This document shows, piece by piece, positions 1-9,200 of a stretch of DNA of 64,000 nucleotides. How positions within the stretch are numbered: position 1 is the first letter of the stretch; each line of letters starts with the position of its first letter. Under the pieces are notes generated by a model. The model was given only the letters and a program-made list of their open reading frames with translations. It ran no database searches and was not told the DNA's origin. The position numbers and the translations under genes were made by a program. The stretch comes from Mucilaginibacter mallensis (GTDB lineage Bacteria; Bacteroidota; Bacteroidia; Sphingobacteriales; Sphingobacteriaceae), in contig NZ_LT629740.1 in NCBI RefSeq assembly GCF_900105165.1, positions 930,001-994,000 on the forward strand, written 5' to 3'.

Positions 1-1101
1 TAGTTTAATATAAAGGTTGATGCCCTTTTTAATCTCTTCTAAAAAGATAAATTCATTGGCTGAATGGGAGCGTGCGGAATCTCCGGGCCCTATTTTTACC
101 GATGGGATATTTAGCCATGCCTGGTCTGATGAGGTGGGTGAGCTATAAGTTTTGCAGCCGATGGCAGTGCCAGTTTTAACTATGGGATGATCCATCGGTA
201 CAGATGAGGCACTTAGCGCGCTTGGCCGGGCGGTAAACTGTACCGTTGTATTAGCCCTAATGATATCCATTATTTGCTGGTGCGAATAAGTATCATCATT
301 CCTGATATCAACCGTAAACTCGCATTTGGCCGGTACTATATTATGTTGTATGCCTGCCTTAATTTCGGTAACGGTCATCTTTACAGGTGCCAGGCCCTTT
401 AACCGTTCCGGGAACCTGAAATTTCTGAACCATTCAATATCCTGCAGGCATTTGTAAATGGCATTATCACCCTCCGCGCGCGCTGCATGACCTGGCCTGC
501 CGGTGCTAATGCAGTCTATTACCAGGTTTCCCCGTTCGGCTACCGCCATTTGTAAGAGTGTTGGTTCTCCAACTATGCCCAGCTCCAAATTACCCAATAA
601 GGGCAGGATAGAACTGATGCCATTTTTGCCGGAGTTCTCTTCTTCGGCAGTAGCGGCAAGGCAAAGGTTAAAGCTTAGTCCCCGGTAACTGTAAAAGTGC
701 CAAAAGGCTGCTATGAGCGAAACCAGGCATCCGCCCGCATCATTACTGCCCAGGCCATATAAGCGACCATTTGTTATCTCGGGGCAAAATGGGTTATTGG
801 TATAATTTTCGTTCGGTTTTACTGTATCAAGGTGCGAGTTTAGCAGGATAGTAGGCTTGGCGGCATCAAAATGCTTGTTATAGCACCAGATGTTGTTCCC
901 CAGTCTATTGGTTTTAATGCTGTAACTCTCCAAATAATGCTGTACAAGGTCGGCCGCTTTGGCTTCCTCGCCGCTATAGGATGGTATGGCTATCAGTTGC
1001 TGTAAAAGGGTAACTGATTTGCTAAACAGCATTGGGTTAACCGGCAGGCTTTGCTGTACAAAGGAAACTTCCGGCATTTCATTTACATTTTCCATCATCA
1101 T
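1..1101 (-). CDS. argE: M20-family N-acyl-amino-acid deacylase (acetylornithine deacetylase-like), 3' end cut off
   Basis: Open reading frame of 367 codons that runs off the left edge without a stop; reading inward from the edge it is continuous with three consecutive ATG codons at 1093-1101. It is a zinc-dependent M20 peptidase-fold hydrolase that likely removes the acyl group from N-acetyl (or N-succinyl) ornithine in cytoplasmic arginine synthesis. Visible M20 motifs: NSHLDT with metal ligand H90 and catalytic D92, GSNDAGG with bridging D121, and TAEEENSG with general base E153 and ligand E154. Family members are about 355-360 residues, so only a few residues can be missing. The GNAT gene ends 6 bp upstream, implying co-transcription. 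Another M20 amidohydrolase acting on a different acyl amino acid is possible; the arginine assignment rests on the neighbour and on known Bacteroidota arg clusters. Confidence 0.8.
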   Translation of the reverse strand, partial: MMMENVNEMPEVSFVQQSLPVNPMLFSKSVTLLQQLIAIPSYSGEEAKAADLVQHYLESYSIKTNRLGNNIWCYNKHFDAAKPTILLNSHLDTVKPNENYTNNPFCPEITNGRLYGLGSNDAGGCLVSLIAAFWHFYSYRGLSFNLCLAATAEEENSGKNGISSILPLLGNLELGIVGEPTLLQMAVAERGNLVIDCISTGRPGHAARAEGDNAIYKCLQDIEWFRNFRFPERLKGLAPVKMTVTEIKAGIQHNIVPAKCEFTVDIRNDDTYSHQQIMDIIRANTTVQFTARPSALSASSVPMDHPIVKTGTAIGCKTYSSPTSSDQAWLNIPSVKIGPGDSARSHSANEFIFLEEIKKGINLYIKL

Positions 1102-1107
1102 TCTGTT

Positions 1108-1653
1108 TTAGTTTAATTTAGGATCAAATAACATGGCGGTGCAAAGGCAGTTGCACCTGTTCTTGCTTTGCAGCACATTATAGTTAACGCAACTTTTGCA
1201 GCCATCCCAAAAGGTTTGGTCGTGCGCTATTTCAGCATAGGTAACCGGCTCAAAGCCCAGGCGAGTATTCATTTTCATGATAGCGAGGCCCGAGGTGATG
1301 CTGAATATTTTTGCATCAGGATACTTGCTGCGCGATAGTTCAAAAATTTGTGTTTTGATTTGGGCGGCCACACCCTGGTTACGGTGTTTTGGCGAAACGA
1401 TGAGCCCGCTGTTGGATACCAGCTGTTCGTTATCCCATGCTTCAATGTAGGAGAAGCCTGCCCATTCGCCGGTTTCGGTTACGGCTACTATTGCCTTACC
1501 GGTGTCTATTTTTTCAATGATGGCGGCTGCGGAGCGTTTTGATATTCCTGAGCCTCGTGCTATCGCTGAACTTTCCATTTCGTGAATGATCTCGTCGGCA
1601 AAGACCACATCAGCCGCAACTGCCGACCTTACAATAATTCGTTCATCTTCCAT
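1108..1653 (-). CDS. GNAT-family N-acetyltransferase, probable arginine-pathway acetyltransferase
   Basis: 181-residue single-domain GNAT. The acetyl-CoA binding motif A is visible as VSPKHRNQGVAAQIK (about residues 87-101), followed by a typical C-terminal GNAT strand (MKMNTRLGFEPV). The last 35 residues are a cysteine-rich tail (FWDGCKSCVNYN, CNCLC) with five Cys in 25 residues. From memory, GNAT proteins with this tail sit in arginine clusters of Bacteroidota and are candidates for N-acetylglutamate synthesis; this is family knowledge plus inference. It lies 6 bp upstream of the M20 deacylase on the same strand, forming the start of the transcription unit. The rest of the arg genes are not in the window. 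The acceptor amino acid is unproven. Confidence 0.72.
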   Translation of the reverse strand: MEDERIIVRSAVAADVVFADEIIHEMESSAIARGSGISKRSAAAIIEKIDTGKAIVAVTETGEWAGFSYIEAWDNEQLVSNSGLIVSPKHRNQGVAAQIKTQIFELSRSKYPDAKIFSITSGLAIMKMNTRLGFEPVTYAEIAHDQTFWDGCKSCVNYNVLQSKNRCNCLCTAMLFDPKLN

Positions 1654-1936
1654 TTCTGTAAATTATTTCAGTTAAAGAACACGTTCCGTTCTGTAACTGT
1701 ACTTGCAGGTATGCCAAAAGAATGCCCGTTATATGCAGTAAGCCTAAATGGTGCGTAATGCTGTATAAATGAATAAATTTATTTTATCGGGAATTAAAAA
1801 GTAAACAGAAAAGGCCTCTCAATTTGATATGGTTTTTTAGTAAGGTCACTCATTTTAAGAAAATACTGGAGGCATATTTTCGGTAGATAGCCATTCAATC
1901 CAGCTCCGGCTACCCATTTAATTACAAACCATTAAC

Positions 1937-1988
1937 ACTATCCTAAAAGATACCGGTATCCTTTAGGATAGTAGTATCTTTTTGATAC
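1937..1988. promoter_or_regulatory. Three tandem operator-like palindromes at 18-bp spacing upstream of azoR
   Basis: Three copies of a [C/G]TATC-N5/6-GATA[C/G] inverted repeat begin at 1938, 1956 and 1974, exactly 18 bp apart. The first two also form an 18+18 bp palindrome centred at 1954/1955 with one mismatch. The GTATC/GATAC half-site resembles operators of HxlR-type winged-helix regulators, which often control quinone or azo reductases; that assignment is inferred. No regulator gene is adjacent. The rest of the gap from 1654 to 1936 shows nothing recognisable. Confidence 0.7.
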
Positions 1989-1998
1989 CAATAGTATG

Positions 1999-2006
1999 TA
2001 GGTTTG
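1999..2006 (+). promoter_or_regulatory. Bacteroidota-type -7 promoter element for azoR
   Basis: TAGGTTTG matches the TAnnTTTG consensus. The expected start of transcription would be near 2013, leaving a leader of about 22 nt. The third operator copy (1974-1988) lies just upstream, where binding would block polymerase. A well-spaced -33 TTTG was not found. Confidence 0.55.
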
Positions 2007-2034
2007 TTTTCGTAATCAAAAAACGAAAGTAAAA

Positions 2035-2631
2035 ATGAAAATATTACAATTGATATCCAGTCCGCGCGGCGCGGCATCAACAAGCATCAAATTGAGTGAG
2101 GCTATAGTTGAAAAATTACAGGAAGCTAACCCCGATAGTACGGTTAAAGTACATGATTTGACTAAAAATGGTTTCCCGCATTTGGAGGAAGTACACATCA
2201 ACTCATTTTTTACGCCTGCTGAAAACAGGTCACCTGAATTGGTTGAAGCGGTTAAACATTCGGATGAGGCTATTGCTGAATTAAAGGATGCCGATGTTAT
2301 AGTGATCGGTGTGCCGATGTATAATTTTAGCTTACATTCCTCATTAAAGGCATGGATAGATCACATTTGCCGTGCGGGCCAAACCTTCAGCTACTCTGAA
2401 AAGGGCGCAGAGGGATTGGTTAAGGGAAAGAAGATTTACCTGGCTATTTCTAGCGGCGGTGTGTATACGGAAGGATTTATGAAAGCTTATGATTTTACTG
2501 AGCCTTATTTAAGGTCGGTATTTGGCTTTTTAGGAATGACCGATGTTACCGTGTACCGTGCTGAGGGCTTAAATGTACCGGATCTGAAAGAATTGGCTTT
2601 GGATAAGGCTATTGAAAGTATAGAGATTTAA
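2035..2631 (+). CDS. azoR: FMN-dependent NADH-azoreductase
   Basis: 198-residue flavodoxin-like fold protein close to AzoR in length. The N-terminus (MKILQLISSPRG) contains the FMN phosphate-binding loop SSPRGAASTSIKLS; the second FMN loop is VPMYNFSLHSSLKAWIDH (about residues 95-112), and the AzoR signature GQTFSYSEKGAEGLVKGKK is followed by SSGGVY. It reduces quinones and azo compounds with NADH in the cytoplasm by a ping-pong mechanism, commonly as an electrophile-stress defence. It is a single-gene unit: palindromic operators and a -7 element upstream, a hairpin terminator downstream. It is followed in the same direction, 423 bp on, by an efflux pump with its own operators, so both look like separately inducible detoxification genes. 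Confidence 0.9.
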   Translation: MKILQLISSPRGAASTSIKLSEAIVEKLQEANPDSTVKVHDLTKNGFPHLEEVHINSFFTPAENRSPELVEAVKHSDEAIAELKDADVIVIGVPMYNFSLHSSLKAWIDHICRAGQTFSYSEKGAEGLVKGKKIYLAISSGGVYTEGFMKAYDFTEPYLRSVFGFLGMTDVTVYRAEGLNVPDLKELALDKAIESIEI

Positions 2632-2669
2632 ACCTCAACTCAACTCCTCTCCAAAGAAGAGGGGCTTAA

Positions 2670-2698
2670 AAAGGCAGCTCAAATGGCTGCCTTTGTTG
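2670..2698 (+). terminator. Rho-independent terminator of azoR
   Basis: Perfect 9-bp stem AAAGGCAGC (2670-2678) and GCTGCCTTT (2686-2694) with a 7-nt loop, followed by a T-rich run. It starts 38 bp after the azoR stop codon. Confidence 0.8.
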
Positions 2699-2772
2699 TT
2701 TTAGTAAAAATCATAGATGTCAATGACGGAAAATAATGGAGCATGGGCATTGTGCGATTCCCGCCTCGGGGC

Positions 2773-2858
2773 GGGGAAGGGTGGGGTTTAACAGTTTATT
2801 TGGTGTCTAAACCCCTCCCTGCCACTTCACATTCAACCGCACCCCTCCCATGGGAGGG
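2773..2858. repeat. G/C-run inverted repeats between azoR and the MFS gene
   Basis: A 13-bp inverted repeat with one mismatch pairs the end of 2773-2790 with 2808-2820 (core GGGGTTTA/TAAACCCC). A separate perfect 16-bp palindrome CCCTCCCATGGGAGGG lies at 2843-2858. No coding potential. Such CCCCTCCC-type palindromes also occur near 63550. Confidence 0.6.
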
Positions 2859-2945
2859 AATAAAAGCAAAATGCAATCTTTCTGAAAATATAATAGTATT
2901 CCCCTTTGCCATAACTGCGTAATAAATGGAAATGATAGTTTTAAT

Positions 2946-2967
2946 AATATACCGATTGGTATATTTG
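2946..2967 (+). promoter_or_regulatory. TetR-type operator overlapping the -7 element of the MFS pump
   Basis: AATATACC-gatt-GGTATATT (2946-2965) is an inverted repeat with perfect 8-bp arms. It overlaps TATATTTG (2960-2967), a match to the Bacteroidota -7 element, so a bound repressor would occlude the promoter. The half-site TACC/GGTA recurs in the second operator just before the start codon. The identity of the regulator is inferred from operator shape only. Confidence 0.65.
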
Positions 2968-3035
2968 TATTATGAATAGCAATCAATAAGAGTGCTGTAT
3001 CTAATTCAGAATGATGAAAACTTTTATCAATTAAA

Positions 3036-3049
3036 ATACCAATTGGTAT
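3036..3049. promoter_or_regulatory. Second TetR-type operator next to the MFS start codon
   Basis: ATACCAATTGGTAT is a perfect 14-bp palindrome ending 5 bp before the ATG at 3055. It has the same half-sites as the operator at 2946-2965, 90 bp upstream. It would act as a roadblock or looping partner and overlaps where a ribosome binding site would lie. Confidence 0.65.
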
Positions 3050-3054
3050 AAATT

Positions 3055-4602
3055 ATGACTCCCTTAAAACGACAACTGCTTTTAATAACCGTAATAGCGG
3101 CCGCTATTATGGAACTGATCGATACCTCTATTGTTAACGTTGCGCTTAACTATATGAGTGGCAATTTAGGCGCTACTTTGGAGGATACTTCATGGGTGAT
3201 CACCTCATATGCGATAGCCAATGTGATCATCATCCCCATGACCAGCTTTTTAGCTAATAACCTTGGGCGAAGGAATTATTATATAGGCTCTATTATACTA
3301 TTTACCGTGTGCTCCTTTATGTGTGGTAACGCTACCAATATATGGGAGCTGGTGGGTTTCCGGTTTTTGCAGGGATTGGGTGGCGGCGCTTTGCTGTCAG
3401 TATCGGCTACGGTGGTTTATGAGCTTTTCCCGAAGGAAAAACAAAACGTGGCCAGCGCCTTGTTTGGCATAGGTATTTTTATTGGTCCGACCATTGGGCC
3501 AACTCTGGGCGGTTATATTACCGAGAATTATTCATGGCCGTGGATCTTTTATATCAACATACCTATCGGGATAACCGCAGCTGTATCCTGCCTGTTTTTA
3601 TTGTATGAACCGATAAGGCAAAAAGCCAGGAAAATTGATTGGGTAGGGATCATGTTGTTGATAGTGGGCATAGGCTCATTACAGGTAGTACTGGAACGCG
3701 GCCAAACCGACGACTGGTTCTCGGCAGGGTATATTACTTTCTTAACCGTGCTGGCTATACTGGCTTTAACCGCCTTCATCATCTGGGAACTGCATATAAA
3801 AAACCCCGTGGTTAACCTGCATATATTAAGGTTCAGGTCGCTAAGCATAGCGGCTGTGCTCACTTTTATTACGGGGATGGGAATGTATACCTCCATTTAC
3901 CTAACGCCTGTTGTGGCGCAGCGGATATTAGGTTTTACGCCCACACAATCGGGGTTGCTGCTATTGCCGGGTTCTATTGTGGCTGTAATAGCGCTGATTG
4001 TTACCGGTAAATTATTGCAGAAGGGAGTTTCACCAGCTTTGATCGTTTTGTTTGGCTTTCTATGTTTTATTTATTTCAACTGGTCCATGTCGCGGATCAA
4101 TTTGGAAACCCCTGCTTTTAATATTACGCTGAACCTCATTTTTAGGGCAATAGGGATGGCTTTGTTAACCGTTCCGCTCGGTACATTGGCTGTATCATCA
4201 CTGGAGGCTAAGGACATGCCGCAAGGCACAGCATTAAATAATATGATGCGGCAGTTAGGTGGTTCATTTGGTATCTCTATTATTAATACTTATGTGGCCC
4301 GCAGGATAGCCTCACATCGTATGGATTTGATCACGCATATCACTAATGATAACCCGATATCAATAGCGAGGGTTAGTGCTTATACGCACCTGTTTCAGCA
4401 AAAGGGTTTTGGTTTATTGGATGCCAAACAAAAGGCTATGCAGTTGATTGAATTGGTGGTAGTAAAGCAATCGTCATTTTCCAGCTACCTGGATGGTTAC
4501 TTTTTGATCGGCTTCTTCTTCGCGATAGTGCTACCGTTGTTATTATTTGTTACTAAGCGCGATAAGACAAAGGCTGTGGTTGTGCCGTCTTCGGATCATT
4601 GA
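3055..4602 (+). CDS. DHA2-family (EmrB/QacA-like) MFS multidrug efflux transporter
   Basis: 515 residues with about 14 predicted membrane segments, the DHA2 length and topology. Early motif MELIDTSIVNVAL (residues 20-32) matches the DHA2 signature LDxTIVNVALP; motif A-like LGRRNYYIGSI follows TM2, and the antiporter motif C region reads FGIGIFIGPTIGPTLGGYI (about residues 140-158). It is likely a proton-driven inner-membrane drug exporter. The final TM block has a long periplasmic or cytosolic insertion (residues about 425-470), usual in this group. There is no EmrA-type adaptor beside it, so it may act alone or with a distant partner. Two TetR-type palindromes precede it, yet no tetR gene is adjacent. 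It converges on the RND operon across a palindrome-rich gap. Confidence 0.88.
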   Translation: MTPLKRQLLLITVIAAAIMELIDTSIVNVALNYMSGNLGATLEDTSWVITSYAIANVIIIPMTSFLANNLGRRNYYIGSIILFTVCSFMCGNATNIWELVGFRFLQGLGGGALLSVSATVVYELFPKEKQNVASALFGIGIFIGPTIGPTLGGYITENYSWPWIFYINIPIGITAAVSCLFLLYEPIRQKARKIDWVGIMLLIVGIGSLQVVLERGQTDDWFSAGYITFLTVLAILALTAFIIWELHIKNPVVNLHILRFRSLSIAAVLTFITGMGMYTSIYLTPVVAQRILGFTPTQSGLLLLPGSIVAVIALIVTGKLLQKGVSPALIVLFGFLCFIYFNWSMSRINLETPAFNITLNLIFRAIGMALLTVPLGTLAVSSLEAKDMPQGTALNNMMRQLGGSFGISIINTYVARRIASHRMDLITHITNDNPISIARVSAYTHLFQQKGFGLLDAKQKAMQLIELVVVKQSSFSSYLDGYFLIGFFFAIVLPLLLFVTKRDKTKAVVVPSSDH

Positions 4603-4623
4603 TAGAATGTCATACTAGCCGCC

Positions 4624-4767
4624 GGTTCAAGCGTCTACGCTTGAACCTATACAATTACGAGCGTCCACGCTTGAACTTAAGCATTTATGAGCGTCCTCGC
4701 TCATGTATTGTTTCAACGAGCGAGGACGCTCGAGTTCTTTATCGTTCAAGCGCGGACGCTTGAACGG
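4624..4767. repeat. Cluster of five short palindromes (TTCAAGCGT/ACGCTTGAA family)
   Basis: Between the convergent MFS and outer-membrane channel genes. GGTTCAAGCGT-ct-ACGCTTGAACC (4624-4647) is perfect; then a partial GAGCGTCCACGCTTGAAC, ATGAGCG-tcct-CGCTCAT, GAGCG-agga-CGCTC, and CGTTCAAGCG-cgga-CGCTTGAACG (4744-4767). The first and last are inverted copies of each other, giving a nested structure. A related palindrome is at 37056-37077 and a half copy near 11731. It lacks the regular direct repeats and spacers of a CRISPR. Confidence 0.75.
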
Positions 4768-4776
4768 CCGGGACAT

Positions 4777-4824
4777 AAAAACAAAGAAGCCCGGCAGATA
4801 TTCTCCGCCAGGCTTCTTTGTTTT
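4777..4824 (-). terminator. Terminator of the RND efflux operon
   Basis: Perfect 14-bp stem AAAACAAAGAAGCC (4778-4791) and GGCTTCTTTGTTTT (4811-4824). Read on the minus strand it follows the channel gene stop and ends in a T-rich tract; with A/T on both sides it may also stop transcription from the MFS gene. Confidence 0.8.
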
Positions 4825-4842
4825 ATGATTTTGTTGTAAGTA

Positions 4843-6264
4843 TTATCTCCAACCACCACCTAAGGATTGGTAAAGCTCTGATACAGCGCTCAACTCGTCT
4901 CTTTTAATGGTTGCCAGTTCAAGCTGACTTTGCAGTACATTGCTTTGTGCTGTGATTACCTCAAGATAATCGGCCATGCCATTTTTAAAGAGCAGGCTGG
5001 CATTGGCTGTAGCCTGATTTAGGGTGTTCACCCTTTTCGCGGCAATTGTTTCCTGCTGGTTCAGCTTTTCGATCTTAACCAGTGCGTCAGATACATCGCC
5101 CACGGCATTTAACACCGTTTGCCTGAATTGGAGTACCGCTTTTTCGCGGTTTACCTGTGCCACATCATATTGGGTTTTTAACTCCTTATGATCTAACAAT
5201 GGTTGCAATACGCTACCGGCAACTATACCAAATAATGATGATGGTATGTTGAACCAATTGCTGGCCTTAAATGAATTTACACCACCATCGGCAGTTATGC
5301 GCAGGGCAGGGTACATTGATGCTTTGTTAATACCAACGTTGGCATTGGCAACAACTAAAGCCAGTTCAGCGCTCTGTACATCAGGGCGGCGACTAACCAT
5401 GGCCGATGGTATGCCTGTTGATAAATTAGCAGGCATAGTGATCTGATCAAGCGTAGTGCTGCGGGTGATCTTCTCAGGTAATTGTCCGGCTAAAATGCTC
5501 AGTGCATTTTCCTGTATAGCAATGTTCTGTTCAAATTGGGGGATCAATTCCGCAGCGGTTTGCTCCTGTGCTTCGGCTTGTTGAACGGCTAATGAAGTTA
5601 CCTGCCCGGCATCGTACTGTAATTTAATGATGCGGATAGTGCTGTCATTTAAACGTACATTGCTTTTGGCAATGTTCAACTGTTCGTCAAGCATCAGCAG
5701 GTTATAGTAACCTTGTGATACGCTGGCCACAATATTGGTCTGGATCAGCTTTTTAGCTTCCTGTGTTTGCAGATAATTGGCAAAAGCCAGTTTGCTTTGG
5801 CTGCGGATCTTACCCCAGATATCAGCCTCCCATGAAAGGGAGATATCAGCCTGGTAAGTTTCAATGTGCTTTGTGCTGATCTTGTCCTGGGCCAGGCTCA
5901 ATCCGTCCAAACTATTGTCTGATGGGCGACTTGAGTTGGCAGATACATTCAGATCAACCTGTGGCACATTGTTCCATTTTACCTGTTTAAACAATAATTG
6001 CGAAGCCTCGATATTTTTAACAGCTATCTGCATATCATAATTTCTGGTGATAGCGCTGTCGATCAACGTTTGCAAAGTTGGATCGGCAAAAAAGCTTCTG
6101 TATTGTATATCGCCAATGCTGGTGGTATCCTTGGTAGCAGCCGCGTTCCTGAAAGTATCAGGTAACGCGGGCTTGGGTGTTTGTACGTCTTTCGATACGT
6201 TACAGGCGCTCAACAGCAATAGAAAAGCGGCACTGTATAATATATTTTTCATGTTATTGATCAT
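4843..6264 (-). CDS. RND efflux outer-membrane channel (TolC/OprM/NodT family lipoprotein)
   Basis: 473 residues with a lipoprotein signal (MKNILYSAAFLLLLSAC; lipobox LLSAC), then two OEP repeats. Typical channel phrases are visible: SFFADPTLQTLIDSAITRNYD near the start, VSLSWEADIWGKI-like (ISLSWEADIWGK) in the first repeat, and SRRPDVQSAELALVVANANVG plus YPALRITADGG in the second. It forms the trimeric outer-membrane exit duct for the pump encoded just upstream (7 bp gap). The first ATG gives MINNMKN; the internal ATG at 6252 (MKNILY) is an equally likely start because the signal peptide begins there. Last gene of the operon, closed by the hairpin at 4777-4824. Confidence 0.9.
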   Translation of the reverse strand: MINNMKNILYSAAFLLLLSACNVSKDVQTPKPALPDTFRNAAATKDTTSIGDIQYRSFFADPTLQTLIDSAITRNYDMQIAVKNIEASQLLFKQVKWNNVPQVDLNVSANSSRPSDNSLDGLSLAQDKISTKHIETYQADISLSWEADIWGKIRSQSKLAFANYLQTQEAKKLIQTNIVASVSQGYYNLLMLDEQLNIAKSNVRLNDSTIRIIKLQYDAGQVTSLAVQQAEAQEQTAAELIPQFEQNIAIQENALSILAGQLPEKITRSTTLDQITMPANLSTGIPSAMVSRRPDVQSAELALVVANANVGINKASMYPALRITADGGVNSFKASNWFNIPSSLFGIVAGSVLQPLLDHKELKTQYDVAQVNREKAVLQFRQTVLNAVGDVSDALVKIEKLNQQETIAAKRVNTLNQATANASLLFKNGMADYLEVITAQSNVLQSQLELATIKRDELSAVSELYQSLGGGWR

Positions 6265-6270
6265 TTTTAA

Positions 6271-9200
6271 TTATGCTGAATACTCATCTGCCAATACAAC
6301 CGCATTACCGTTGATGTGGGCATTTTCACCATCATTAAGTGCTGGTGGTACAGGCACTCCTGATATTTTTTCCTGCAAGGCCTGGAATATCACGAACAGT
6401 ACCGGGATAATAAATAAGCCCAGTATTACCCCTGAAACCATCCCACCTGCGGCACCTATACTAATAGAGTGGTTACCCTGTGCAGATGGACCGGTTGCGA
6501 TACTCATCGGGAACAAACCGAACACGAATGCCAGTGATGTCATGATGATTGGCCTTATCCTTAGCCTGGCTGCTTCTATAGCTGACTCAACCAAACCATG
6601 GCCTGCCCTGCGCCGCTGTACCGCGAACTCAATGATCAGGATCGCGTTCTTGGCCAATAAGCCGATAAGCATAATGAGCGCTACCTGTACATAGATGTTG
6701 TTTTCGATACCTGTTAAGCCTAATACCACAAACACACCAAGTATACCTGTTGGTATAGAAAGTATTACTGCCAAAGGCAGGATGTAACTTTCGTACTGCG
6801 CTGCTAATAAGAAGTATACAAATATCAAACAAAGCATAAATATTATACCTGATTGCCCACCTGATGAGATCTCTTCACGAGTTTGACCGGAGAACTCATA
6901 AGCATAGCCGGTTGGCAATTGCTCTTTGGCTGTTTCCTCTATAGCTTTGATCGCGTCACCTGAGCTGTAGCCCGGTTTAGGGATAGCGTTTACCTCGATA
7001 GAGTTAAAGAGATTATAACGTGAAGCCGTTTCTGAACCATATACACGGGTTAGTTTAACAAGCGTGTTGATCGGTACATTTTCACCTGCGCTGTTTTTAA
7101 CAAACACGCGGTCAATTGATGCCGGGTCTGTCCTGTCGGCAATATCAGCCTGGACGATCACACGGTAGTACTTACCAAAACGGTTAAAGTCCGACGCTTG
7201 AGCGGTACCGAAGTAAGCCTGCATGGTTGACAAAATGTCTTTAACATTTACCCCAAGTTGGGCAGCTTTTTCGTCATCAACTTCTAATTGTAGCTGTGGG
7301 TAATCTGCTTTGAAAGAGGTAAAAGCATAGGCAATTGCCGGTTTAGCCATTAGTTTTCCGATAAAATTGCTGGCTACACCGCTAAATTTATCCAGCCTGC
7401 CATTGGTTTTATCCTGCAACATTACGTCCATAGCTTCTACGTTACTAAAACCAGGAACGGTTGGAAAGCTGAATACGAAGAACGTACCGCCGGGTATGCC
7501 CGCCATTTTACCCCTTACAATATTTTGTATATCATCAATATTCTTAACAGCACCCCTGTCTTTATTAGGTTTTAACAACAGGAAGATCTGACCAGCTGAC
7601 GGGCTGTTGGAAAGTGTTAAAAAGTTAAAGCCCGCCAATGACATCACAAATCTTGATGATGGCATAGTATTTAGCTGTGCTTCAGCTTGTTTTAGTATTT
7701 TATTGGTATTGGCCAATGAAGTTCCGGATGGTGTTGAAACCGCGATAGCCACGAAACCCTGATCCTCGGTAGGTATAAAGCCTGTTTTTGTTCTTTCTAC
7801 CAGGAAAACTGTAACAGCAATTACTAATGCAAGCCCGGCCATACTGATCCATTTATTGCGGATAAGAATTTTTAAGCCGCCTATGTACCTGTTGGTCATG
7901 TAATTAAAGCTGCCGTTAAAGCCTGCGTAAAATTTCTCAACAAAACCTTTTTTAGGTGCTTCATGGCCATCTGCAGTATGTTTATTCTTTAAGAATAATG
8001 CCGCAAGAGCAGGGCTTAATGTTAAAGCGTTAACCGCTGATATAACGATGGCTATTGACATTGTTAATGCAAACTGCCTGTAAAATATACCTGTTGAACC
8101 TGTCATAAAGCTAACCGGTAAAAACACCGCCGCCATAACCAGCGTAATGGATATAATTGCACCGCTTATTTCACTCATGGCCCCGGTGGTTGCCTGTTTC
8201 GGGGTAAGGCTTGGATCATGCTCCATTTTGGCATGCACCGCCTCCACCACCACAATCGCGTCATCCACCACAATGCCAATGGCCAATACAAGGGCGAATA
8301 AGGTTAAAAGGTTAACAGAGAACCCGAAGATGTTCATGAAGAAGAATGTACCAATAATAGCTACCGGAACTGCTATAGCCGGGATCAATGTAGACCTGAA
8401 ATCCTGCAGGAATATAAATACCACGATAAATACCAGTACGAAAGCTTCTACCAGTGTATGTTCAACCTGGTCAATGGATTCATCAAGATCGGTTTTTGTA
8501 CGATAGAACTGGTTGTATTTGATACCTGCCGGGAAATCCTTTGATAATTTCACCATCAGCTTATCAATATCAATCTGTATCTGGTTAGCGTTTGAGCCTG
8601 CCAGCTGTATAATACCAACGGTGATACCTTCATGCCCGTTTAAGCGGTTTACACTAGCGTAGCTGTATGCTCCAAGCTCAACCCGTGCTACATCTCTTAA
8701 ATGTAATACGGAACCATCGGCATTTGCACGGATAGCGATATTTTGATATTCTTCCGGCGTGGTAAGCTTGCCTTTGTATTTAATTACATATTCAAATGCT
8801 TCAGTGCTTTGCTCGCCAAATTTACCGGGAGCAGCTTCCAGGTTTTTGTCCTGTATGGCTGCCATCACCTCGGCAGGTGTAATTTTGTAAGTAGCTAATT
8901 GAGCAGGATTTAACCAAACACGCATAGAATAATCCTTAATACCGCCAAATACCTGGGCAGAACCTACTCCCTGGATACGTTTAAGTTCGGGAATGATATT
9001 GATCTGCGCGTAGTTATTTACAAAGGTCGCATCGTATTTTTTGGGGTCTTCTGAGTAAATACCCATAGCGCCAATAAAACTGTTTTGCTGTTTGGTAGTA
9101 GTTATACCATATTGTACAACCTCTGCCGGTAACTGGCTTGTTGCCTGTGAAACACGGTTTTGAACGTTCACCGCAGCCTGATCGGGATTGGTACCTTGTT

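Noticed and set aside
2971..2989. Five-codon frame (MNSNQ) between the two operators
   Set aside because: Too short to be supported as a gene or leader peptide; mentioned only as a possible trace of a lost regulator.
4624..4767. Possible CRISPR array
   Set aside because: Units are palindromes of varying length with no constant repeat-spacer period and no cas genes nearby.
6047..6694. 215-codon plus-strand frame across the efflux channel and pump genes
   Set aside because: It is antisense to two clear RND genes, has low-complexity composition and resembles no family.
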